Below are positions 1-7,024 of a stretch of 10,150 bases of DNA, piece by piece. Under the pieces are notes generated by a model. It ran no database searches and was not told where the DNA came from. It saw nothing but the letters and a program-made list of their open reading frames with translations. The DNA comes from an uncultured Porphyromonas sp. (lineage in GTDB: Bacteria > Bacteroidota > Bacteroidia > Bacteroidales > Porphyromonadaceae), in the NCBI GenBank assembly GCA_900554935.1, contig USJF01000039.1:1-10150 (forward strand), given 5' to 3'. Every line of letters begins with the position of its first letter. The stretch's first letter is position 1. The position numbers and the translations under genes are program-made.

Positions 1-7
1 GCTTTAT

Positions 8-31
8 AGGAACCTCCTTGCGGAGGTTCTT
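8..31. other. Short inverted repeat (hairpin), unassigned
   Basis: GAACCTCC (10-17) and GGAGGTTC (22-29) are perfect 8-base inverted arms around a TTGC loop, and a G-U and an A-U pair can extend them to 8 and 31. No run of T follows on either strand (TACTAATAG on the right), so it is not a standard intrinsic terminator. It could be the 3' end structure of a gene lying before the window or a weak terminator. Nothing coding is seen between it and the tRNA promoter. Confidence 0.4.
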
Positions 32-103
32 ACTAATAGACACCTAAAAACCATACGGCAAGAACTTTCTAATGCTTAATCCTTGGTAACCTCTGATTGG
101 GGA

Positions 104-136
104 TTGTGGAGGATTGAATTTTTTTTTGTATCTTTG
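104..136 (+). promoter_or_regulatory. Bacteroidota-type promoter for tRNA-Cys
   Basis: TATCTTTG at 129-136 fits the Bacteroidota -7 consensus TAnnTTTG. A TTG at 104-106, 22 bases further up, is an acceptable partial -33 element. Transcription would start around 141-145, about ten bases before the mature tRNA, which suits a tRNA gene with a short 5' leader. A run of T (119-127) lies directly upstream of the -7 box. The -7 match is seen in the sequence; the -33 assignment and the start point are inferred. Confidence 0.65.
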
Positions 137-153
137 CCGTTGCTAAGCTAAAT

Positions 154-224
154 GGTTCGTTGGCCGAGTGGTTAGGCAACGGTCTGCAAAACCGTGTACG
201 GCGGTTCAAATCCGCCACGAACCT
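154..224 (+). tRNA. tRNA-Cys (GCA anticodon)
   Basis: The full cloverleaf can be drawn. The acceptor stem is GGTTCGT (154-160) with ACGAACC (217-223). The D arm is GCC/GGC around a loop containing GTGGTTA. The anticodon stem is ACGGT/ACCGT (179-183, 191-195) with loop CTGCAAA, giving anticodon GCA at 186-188. The variable region is GTAC, and the T arm is GGCGG/CCGCC with loop TTCAAAT. The discriminator base is T224; U73 is a classic identity element for cysteinyl-tRNA synthetase and supports the call. The 3' CCA is not encoded (CTT follows) and must be added by the CCA-adding enzyme. The gene appears to be single, with its own promoter upstream and terminator downstream. Confidence 0.97.
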
Positions 225-264
225 CTTTTTTCTTAATAGGAAAATAATTTAAGGTTAATCATCG

Positions 265-297
265 ATACCTCAAGTCGAGAGACTTGAGGTATTTTTT
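265..297 (+). terminator. Intrinsic terminator after tRNA-Cys
   Basis: A perfect 12-base stem, ATACCTCAAGTC (265-276) with GACTTGAGGTAT (281-292), closes a GAGA tetraloop of the stable GNRA type. It is followed by T at 293-297, giving the hairpin plus U-tract of a Rho-independent terminator for rightward transcription. It would end the tRNA-Cys transcript and insulate ruvA-sprA from it. The T-tract runs straight into the next promoter box. Confidence 0.85.
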
Positions 298-306
298 GTA
301 TCTTTG
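292..306 (+). promoter_or_regulatory. Bacteroidota-type promoter for ruvA-sprA
   Basis: TATCTTTG at 299-306 again matches TAnnTTTG. The 15 bases 292-306 are identical to 122-136 in the tRNA promoter. No clear TTG-type -33 element exists at the expected distance, because that position falls inside the terminator hairpin. Transcription from here would start near 311-315 and leave a leader of about 50 bases before the ruvA ATG. The leader holds a small inverted repeat, TGGCAA (321-326) with TTGCCA (332-337). Confidence 0.6.
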
Positions 307-361
307 AAGTAGTTGAGAGGTGGCAAGTCCTTTGCCATTGGAGTAAATTAGGTGTATTGAG

Positions 362-970
362 ATGATTGAATACTTGAGAGGGAAGGTGGTGGAGCGCACC
401 CCTACGGCAGCGGTAATTGAGGTGGCTGGAGGTGTAGGGTATCTACTCTCTATCTCCCTCAATACTTATAATAAGATACGAGAGGGTGAGGAGGCGAAGC
501 TACTGGTGCATGAGGTGCTGCGGGAGGATACGTATGATCTTTATGGCTTTTGTGAGGAGGCGGAGCGGAAGCTCTTCCGGCTGCTGGTTACGGTGAATGG
601 TATTGGTCCGGCCACTGCTCGTCTGGCGCTCTCTAGCTTTGCTCCTGGTGAGCTGACGCGCCTGATCAAGGAGGGTAACGAGGCTGGTCTGAAGGCGATC
701 AAGGGGGTGGGTGTACGTACTGCCCAGAGGATTATCGTGGAGCTGAAGGATAAGATCGAGGCGGAGATGAGTACCTTTAGTATTGGTATTGATAGCAGTA
801 AGGACCCTCTCGCTACGGAGCACTTGGCGATGTATGAGGAGGCGGAGAAGGCTTTTGTTGCTCTCGGCTATCCTGCTGTGGCTGCCCGTAAGGTGGTGGC
901 GAAGCTAGCGAAGGCGGATCCTAATATGAGTATCAATGATATGATCCGGAAGGGTCTCCAGATGCTATAG
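362..970 (+). CDS. ruvA: Holliday junction branch migration complex subunit RuvA
   Basis: RuvA binds four-way Holliday junctions as a tetramer or octamer and loads the RuvB ATPase, which drives branch migration before RuvC cleavage in cytoplasmic recombination repair. The 202-residue product matches the usual length of about 200. Domain I (about 1-65) is the OB fold, opening MIEYLRGKVV, with the GGVGY turn at 23-27. It includes the acidic-pin pair E55-D56 in REDTYDLYGF, aligned with the pair known in E. coli RuvA. Domain II has two helix-hairpin-helix motifs, NGIGP (79-83) and KGVGVRTA (114-121). Domain III (about 150-202) is the small helical RuvB-binding module ending at GLQML. The ATG at 362 gives the canonical N-terminus; no Shine-Dalgarno sequence sits at normal spacing, as is common in Bacteroidota. 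sprA starts 15 bases downstream, so the two are probably co-transcribed. ruvB and ruvC are not in the window. Confidence 0.98.
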   Translation: MIEYLRGKVVERTPTAAVIEVAGGVGYLLSISLNTYNKIREGEEAKLLVHEVLREDTYDLYGFCEEAERKLFRLLVTVNGIGPATARLALSSFAPGELTRLIKEGNEAGLKAIKGVGVRTAQRIIVELKDKIEAEMSTFSIGIDSSKDPLATEHLAMYEEAEKAFVALGYPAVAARKVVAKLAKADPNMSINDMIRKGLQML

Positions 971-985
971 CTTGTGTGGGGAGCG

Positions 986-3900
986 ATGCGGCGGTGGTAC
1001 GTGGCATTGGCTTTCTTGCTACTCCTCTCGGGTAGTGGGTGGGCGCAATCTCTCCAGGTGGATTCGGTGGGGTATCTCCCTGCCACGGGCTATTATCTTA
1101 TCTATAGCCGTGATAGCTTAGGGGGGTGGCAATTGCGTGAGTTGCTTACCTCTGAGGAGTATTTCCGAGCTAGGGCGCTACGGCAATCGGGCGAGGTATT
1201 TTATGAAAAAGGGAGGGTGCCACACTCTGTGACGCTACCTCAGAAGCCTAAGTTGGGGCTGATGGCCAATGGTTATCTCTCTCTGAATCTTAGTCAGACC
1301 ATTGCGGAGGAGGATAACCCTCTGCTACCGGTGGGGCTACGAAAGCGAAGGCATTTTATCTTACTGCCGGAGATGAATGTCCATCTCAAGGCGAAGTACT
1401 CGGAGCGACTGCAGCTGGACCTTAGCTACAATACTGAGGCGGTGGTGGCGGATCGCCGAAGTAGGGTACGGCTGAGGTATGAAGGGGAGAAGTATGACTT
1501 TGTACAGCGACTAGAGGCGGGTAATGTGCGTATGGAGAGCCGAAATCCACTGATCGATACTGGTGGGGAGCTCTTTGGGGTGAGGGCGGACTTGCTGATG
1601 GGCTCTCTCTCGATGCAGGTGGTGGCTAGTCGGCAGTATGCTGAGGAGCGTAAGATCGTGGTGCATGGAGGACGACAATTGATCGAGACGGAGCTGAAGG
1701 GGAGTGACTACGACTTTGCCCAGCACTTCTTTCTCTCTGAATTTTTTGCTGCTCATTATAGCGAGGCGCTTAGGCATTTGCCTCTTGTGGAGAGCGACCT
1801 CTATATTGACCGAGTGGAGGTGTGGATCACTACGCCACGGCAGATGGATAATAGGGACCGACTGGAGCCGATTACGGCATTTAAGGGGGCTTCTATCGCC
1901 CAGCAACTGCCTAGTAGCGACCTATTTGAGGCGGGGGGTATTGAGATTGCCTCTGCTCGTAGGCTCCCCTCGACGGCCTATACGCTTCACCCGACACTGG
2001 GTTTTATTTCGCTACAAAGTAGGCTTGGGGATGGGCAGGTATTGGCGGTAGCCTACAGCTATCACTACAAGGGAAGGCGGTATCAGGTGGGGGACTTGGT
2101 CTCCAGTGATGGGGGGCGGAGGCGTGTGGCTCTCCTCTCGGAGCAGGATCGCTCTCCTCACTCTCCACTGTGGGGATTGATGATGAAGAATGGCTATTCT
2201 CTCTCGGGTGCAAGGCCTGATATTCAGGATAATGAGCTACAGGTGTCGCTTGTTTTTAAGAATGAGGAGGCGGGTGTGGATCAGCCTCTTGTGGAGAAGG
2301 GGGCCGATAGTGGGCGCTCGTGGCTCGACCTTTTCGGATGGGACCGGGCCGATAGCTCTGGGCGGGGTGGGGCACCGGATGGGCTCTTTGACTTGATTGA
2401 TGGGGTGACTTATCTCAAGGCGACTGGCACGCTGTTTTTACCTCAGAGGTACCCTTTTATGGAGGTGCCTCGGGATGGGTACCCTACTTTTGAGGCGCTT
2501 TATACCGAGAGCCAACGTGAGGCGAAGGAGGCGAAGGAGGTGGATCTCTTTAGGATTCGTGCGGAGGTATCGGGGAGCCAGACGCAGTCGGTTTCGCTGG
2601 GTAATCAGAGAATTGAGCCGGGGAGTGTGCGGGTGGAGGCGAGTGGTAGGCAGCTCTCTGAGGGAGTGGAGTATGTAATCGACTATCTATCGGGGCGACT
2701 GACGCTGACTACTAATACCACTGAGACGATCGAAATAACGCTGAAGGAGCGGGAGCAGCAGCGACGTAAGGAGAAGTCTCTGGTGGGGGCGGAGCTGAAT
2801 TGGACGCCCTCGCCTCGCCTCAATATAGGTGGTACGCTACTCGCCTATTGGGAGGATAGCCGTAGGAATAGGATACGGTGGGGTGAGGAGGTATTGCGCA
2901 ATCGTATGTGGGGCCTACACGGGAGCTATCATTGGGAGGATAGGTCGGTGATTGAGTGGCTTAATGGGTGGAGTGGGCTGGAGGTGCGGGAGCCGCTGAG
3001 ACTTTCTCTACAAGCGTCTTATGCGGAGTTGCTTTCTGACTATAATCGCTCGCGAAGTGGCAGTGACAAGATTGTGGTGGAGGCCTTTGAGGAGGGCAAT
3101 AGATTTATTGAGCTAACCTATCCGCAGGGATGGTCTTTGGGGCATTTAGAGCGGCCTGAGAGTAGGGGGCAGATGGCGTGGTTTAAGGTGGATGCTTTGC
3201 TGGTACGAGATGGAGCACCGCATCAACCGGCGCACTTGACGAATGACCAACGACAGCGTCGACACCCTTTGCTAAGGGAGGTGCCTCTGGAGGAGTTTTT
3301 CCCGAAACGCGACCGTTCGCCTATTGGGATGCAGACACTCTCTACGCTCAATCTCTCTTTCTATCCCTCGGAGCGTGGTCCCTACAACCCTCAGAAGCCT
3401 GCCGCACCGGAAGAAATGTGGGGTAGTATCAGTTATCCGCTTTCGACTAATGACTTGGAAAATCGGCGGTATAGTTATATTGAATTGTGGATGCTTGACC
3501 CCTTTACGCTAGATCCTAATGCTCCTGAGGGGATGCTCTATCTGGATCTTGGGCGTATAAAGGAGGAGATCCTACCCGGCGACGGTATCTACTATGAGGG
3601 GAGTGAGGCGAAGCAGGAGACGGAGTGGGGGCGAAAGGCACTTACCCCGCCACAGCTCTATGGCTTTGATACTACTGGGAGGGTGCCGGTGAAGCAGCAG
3701 GATGTGGGGCTGGATGGTCTTACGTCGGAGGAGGAGGGGAGGCACCCTCGCTATCGATTGTTTAGTGAAGAGAAGGACCCTGCAAAGGATGATTATCATT
3801 TCTTCTTGGGGGATGAATGGGATGAGGTGGAGGCACCGATACTGGAGCGTTATCGCTATATCAATGGGATGGAGGGAAATTCTACCCCGCGTATAGTGCA

Positions 3901-6900
3901 GGGTGTGGAGAGTGCTCGGTCGTGGGATCCGGATACGGAGGATCTCAATAGGAATATGATTCAGGAGCAGGAGGAGGGCTATCTGAGGTATGAGTTGCCG
4001 ATTACTCGTCGGGAGCTGAGTGGTGAGCGGGTTGTAGGTGAGAAGCGATTGGGGGATAGAGAGCGTTGGGTAAAGCTACGGGTGCCTTTGCATACCCCTT
4101 CGGCACAGATCGGGCAGAGGGTTTCGCTCCAAGATGTACGGACGCTGCGGTTGTCGCTCACTCGCTTTGGGAAGGAGGCGCAACTCCGTTTGGCACAGTT
4201 TAGGATTGTCTCTACCTCGTGGAGTAAGTATCAGAGTAGTATCGAGCCGAGCGATATGCGTAGTGCTGAGATGCAGGTTAATACGCTTTCGCTAGAGGAG
4301 GATAGCCAGAGGGCACCAATCCCGTATCTCTCTCCGCCTGAAGTGGAGCGGGATGAGGTGGCAAGTGACTGGGCTCTGCACTCGGAGGATGAGCAGGCGT
4401 TAGCAATGAGAATAGGGTATCTAGCGCCTGGCCAGCCGGTGGCTATATACAAGGAGCAATCGCTCGACCTTCGCCACTATCAGCAGTTGGAGCTCTGGAG
4501 TCACTTGGAGTCAGAGCAGAGGGTTGATCGGGGGGAGTTGGAGCTCTTTATCAGGATGGGTCACGACTTTACTCGCAATTACTATGAGTATCGTCTACCA
4601 CTCGAGCCAACTCTACCTGGCGATTACTCGGCACTTGGAACGGAGTTGATCCGGTCGGAGGTATGGCGACCTAATAACCACCTACGAATCCCGCTGGCCG
4701 AATTGACCCAATTGAAACGAGAGCGACTACTGGCGGGAGAGGAGGATCATATTCCCTTTGTACAGCCCGATCATACTCATCGTGGTGCTACCATCGTGGT
4801 GAAAGGGCAGCCGACACTCAGGGAGGTGACTGCCGTGATGATAGGGGTACGGAATAGAAGTGACCGAGCACTCTCTGCTGAGGTATGGGTCAATGAGATG
4901 TCAGTGAAAGGAGCAAGGGCTGTGGGCGGTAAGGCAGCTCAAGGGGCGATGCAACTGCAGTTGGGAGAGCTAGCATCGCTTCATTTGGATGGCCAATATC
5001 GCTCCGCTGGCTTTGGCTCTATTACCTCTGATAGCCGCAAGTATGAGTTGCAGGATGTGCAATCATTCTTACTTCGCAGTGAGCTAGAGCTAGGAATGTT
5101 ACTGCCCAAAAAGTGGCAATTGCGGCTTCCTATTCGCTACTCCCTAGAGCGCCAGAAGTCCACACCCTTCTACGATCCATTCGATAGCGACCTCCTCAAC
5201 GAAGCCCACCTCGGCTCTACTTTCAGGCAGCAGGAGAATCTACAGCTCTCAGATATGCGCTGGCTCAATACCACTGATGAAAGGCGTCCGTGGAGCCTAG
5301 CTAACTGGCTATTCAGCTACCGCCTTCATCGAGGCAAAGGATATGCCCCCGACCTACTTGAGGAGCGCGAACGCACCTCCGAGAGCGAAGTGACCTACCA
5401 ATTCGATATCTCACAAGGCAATTATTTCCGGCTCAATAGTCTCTGGAATCGCTACTTCAAGTACCAGCAGTTTCCCTCCGAGTACTCCTCTCTTTCTACA
5501 CTTAGAAGTCGCTGGGATTGGATCAGGGGGTTACAAATCAAGCAGAGTTACAAGGGGCTCACCCTCTCCCTACAAAGCACTACTATGGCACTCATCCACG
5601 AGCCATTCGAGGCACGCCATCGCGAGAGCCAGGCGAGCCAATTTGAGTGGATGACGCGGGAGATACTTCGAGACATCACGTCACTCGGTAGCACGGAGCA
5701 TTACTTCGGGCAGTTGGAGCTATCCTACCGCCTACCTGCGTTGCCCCTTCATTGGCTCAAGCCACTTACTGGGCAAGCCACTTGGCGGAGCAACTATCAG
5801 TGGCAACTAGGGGCTAGGAGCACCCAGTACCAGCAAGGCAATAGAGCGGAGAATGGTACCTACCTCGACCTCTTGCTCCAGTATCACTTCAGCACTCTCC
5901 CCATTAAAGTACTACACGACTTCTCCCTCCACCTTCGCCGAACCACCGGCACTAGTTTGCCTGGCTTGCTTTCCGATGGGGGCAAAGTGATGGGACTTGG
6001 CTTCGTCGATCGACATCTGAAGCCAGGTATTGCCTTCCGGCTCGGGATGGATCATCCCCTCTCCACTTTCCAGAAGCTACAAGAGCAGAGCCTCATCACC
6101 CAGAAGGGTGGCAGTCGCCAGCCTCTAACCGCCTTTTGGCGAAATGAAATGGAGGCACGGTTGAGGTTCGAGCCTCTAGCAGGACTCGAACTTACCTTCA
6201 CCTATGAAAATACTCGGCATCATCATATCTCCGTGACCCCCTACCAGACAGACGGTGCCAAGATAGAGCGGGGAAATCTACGGTATAGCACCATCGCAAA
6301 ATTGCAGAAGCACCCGACAGTAGAGCGCTTCGCATCACAGTCAAGCCTATTCTATATAGAGCGAGAGGGGCTACCTAGCCTTTTATCCACTCTCCCCAAT
6401 TGGCAAGTGTCGCTCAATATTGCCCAGTGGCATCCATGGCTAAAGGAGCATATCCCTACACTCAAGCTAAGTCACCAATATCGGGCTTATGTAGAGGTCC
6501 CCACCTACTATATTACCGCCGATCAGAGCGACCCACAGAGCCTAGTGGTGAGTGAGGAGCTGAGCCCGCTCATCGGGATAGAAGTAAAGAGCCAGCTCGG
6601 TATCTCATTAGAGGAAAGGTACAATAGGCGTCACTCCCAAACCCTCCAAAGCAGCGCCAAGCGAGTGCTAGACCAGACCGACCACGAACTCTATAGTCGG
6701 CTAGGCTACCACGTCACCTTCCCCCCCCTCTTTACCAGTAAGATTAGCCTACTTAGGAGCGAGCGACAGAGCCTTCGCCTACAGCTCCACCACACCTATA
6801 CCTATAGCCTGCTCCGCAATGTAAGTCAGCTCGAGGCTGCGCTTGCTCTACAAGGCATGAAAGTCCACACTCTGCAAGTCTCAGCAGAGTATGGGCTTTC

Positions 6901-7024
6901 TGATGCCATTAGCGTTCGGGCATTTGTGGAGCGTCAGCAACGCCAACCACTAGTCTCCAATTACAGCTTCCCCTTCAGACGAACCACCTACGGACTTCTC
7001 TTCAGGCTACAATTAAAGCCTTAG
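986..7024 (+). CDS. sprA: Type IX secretion system outer-membrane translocon SprA (Sov)
   Basis: SprA/Sov is the giant single-chain beta-barrel through which type IX cargo crosses the outer membrane; in Flavobacterium it works with PorV and a plug protein. I prefer the ATG at 986 (2012 residues) over the in-frame GTG at 974, because it gives a clean signal peptide: MRR, a hydrophobic stretch, then cleavage near GWA|Q. Numbering from the GTG, family landmarks are YNTEA in the N-terminal SprA domain, DFAQHFFLSEFF near 245, RVEVWITTPRQ, WGSISYPLSTNDLENRRY near 815, ELWMLDPF, QDVGLDGLTSEEE near 910, DDYHFFLGDEWDE, YINGMEGNSTP near 965, WVKLRVPL, and VMIGVRNRSDRALSAEVWVNE near 1290-1310. The remaining 700 residues are amphipathic, aromatic-rich barrel sequence ending FRLQLKP. 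From memory, well-studied homologues have about 2400-2500 residues, so this one is compact. Codon and base composition change sharply around 4.5-5.15 kb. The 3' end overlaps convergent mnmA by 12 bases. Confidence 0.95.
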   Translation: MRRWYVALAFLLLLSGSGWAQSLQVDSVGYLPATGYYLIYSRDSLGGWQLRELLTSEEYFRARALRQSGEVFYEKGRVPHSVTLPQKPKLGLMANGYLSLNLSQTIAEEDNPLLPVGLRKRRHFILLPEMNVHLKAKYSERLQLDLSYNTEAVVADRRSRVRLRYEGEKYDFVQRLEAGNVRMESRNPLIDTGGELFGVRADLLMGSLSMQVVASRQYAEERKIVVHGGRQLIETELKGSDYDFAQHFFLSEFFAAHYSEALRHLPLVESDLYIDRVEVWITTPRQMDNRDRLEPITAFKGASIAQQLPSSDLFEAGGIEIASARRLPSTAYTLHPTLGFISLQSRLGDGQVLAVAYSYHYKGRRYQVGDLVSSDGGRRRVALLSEQDRSPHSPLWGLMMKNGYSLSGARPDIQDNELQVSLVFKNEEAGVDQPLVEKGADSGRSWLDLFGWDRADSSGRGGAPDGLFDLIDGVTYLKATGTLFLPQRYPFMEVPRDGYPTFEALYTESQREAKEAKEVDLFRIRAEVSGSQTQSVSLGNQRIEPGSVRVEASGRQLSEGVEYVIDYLSGRLTLTTNTTETIEITLKEREQQRRKEKSLVGAELNWTPSPRLNIGGTLLAYWEDSRRNRIRWGEEVLRNRMWGLHGSYHWEDRSVIEWLNGWSGLEVREPLRLSLQASYAELLSDYNRSRSGSDKIVVEAFEEGNRFIELTYPQGWSLGHLERPESRGQMAWFKVDALLVRDGAPHQPAHLTNDQRQRRHPLLREVPLEEFFPKRDRSPIGMQTLSTLNLSFYPSERGPYNPQKPAAPEEMWGSISYPLSTNDLENRRYSYIELWMLDPFTLDPNAPEGMLYLDLGRIKEEILPGDGIYYEGSEAKQETEWGRKALTPPQLYGFDTTGRVPVKQQDVGLDGLTSEEEGRHPRYRLFSEEKDPAKDDYHFFLGDEWDEVEAPILERYRYINGMEGNSTPRIVQGVESARSWDPDTEDLNRNMIQEQEEGYLRYELPITRRELSGERVVGEKRLGDRERWVKLRVPLHTPSAQIGQRVSLQDVRTLRLSLTRFGKEAQLRLAQFRIVSTSWSKYQSSIEPSDMRSAEMQVNTLSLEEDSQRAPIPYLSPPEVERDEVASDWALHSEDEQALAMRIGYLAPGQPVAIYKEQSLDLRHYQQLELWSHLESEQRVDRGELELFIRMGHDFTRNYYEYRLPLEPTLPGDYSALGTELIRSEVWRPNNHLRIPLAELTQLKRERLLAGEEDHIPFVQPDHTHRGATIVVKGQPTLREVTAVMIGVRNRSDRALSAEVWVNEMSVKGARAVGGKAAQGAMQLQLGELASLHLDGQYRSAGFGSITSDSRKYELQDVQSFLLRSELELGMLLPKKWQLRLPIRYSLERQKSTPFYDPFDSDLLNEAHLGSTFRQQENLQLSDMRWLNTTDERRPWSLANWLFSYRLHRGKGYAPDLLEERERTSESEVTYQFDISQGNYFRLNSLWNRYFKYQQFPSEYSSLSTLRSRWDWIRGLQIKQSYKGLTLSLQSTTMALIHEPFEARHRESQASQFEWMTREILRDITSLGSTEHYFGQLELSYRLPALPLHWLKPLTGQATWRSNYQWQLGARSTQYQQGNRAENGTYLDLLLQYHFSTLPIKVLHDFSLHLRRTTGTSLPGLLSDGGKVMGLGFVDRHLKPGIAFRLGMDHPLSTFQKLQEQSLITQKGGSRQPLTAFWRNEMEARLRFEPLAGLELTFTYENTRHHHISVTPYQTDGAKIERGNLRYSTIAKLQKHPTVERFASQSSLFYIEREGLPSLLSTLPNWQVSLNIAQWHPWLKEHIPTLKLSHQYRAYVEVPTYYITADQSDPQSLVVSEELSPLIGIEVKSQLGISLEERYNRRHSQTLQSSAKRVLDQTDHELYSRLGYHVTFPPLFTSKISLLRSERQSLRLQLHHTYTYSLLRNVSQLEAALALQGMKVHTLQVSAEYGLSDAISVRAFVERQQRQPLVSNYSFPFRRTTYGLLFRLQLKP

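Noticed and set aside
1..153. A small gene or riboswitch upstream of tRNA-Cys
   Set aside because: No plausible reading frame and no recognised conserved RNA element are seen, only the short hairpin at 8-31 and the promoter.
974..976. GTG as the start of sprA
   Set aside because: It is possible, but the ATG at 986 is in frame and places the basic residues directly at the start of a standard signal peptide. Only four residues differ.
1511..1906. 131-codon ORF on the minus strand inside sprA
   Set aside because: It lies wholly opposite a well-recognised gene, its product shows no recognisable domain, and the G-rich sense strand depletes stops on the opposite strand. It is a shadow frame, as are the other short ORFs inside sprA.
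2521..2540. Tandem GCGAAGGAG-type repeat in sprA
   Set aside because: Only two imperfect copies, encoding REAKEAKE, fall within ordinary coding sequence; this is too little for a repeat element.
4900..5300. A chromosome-dimer resolution (dif) site near the skew flip
   Set aside because: I looked for a palindromic site with TTATG/CATAA-like arms around the skew change and saw none. A terminus there remains an unproven inference.
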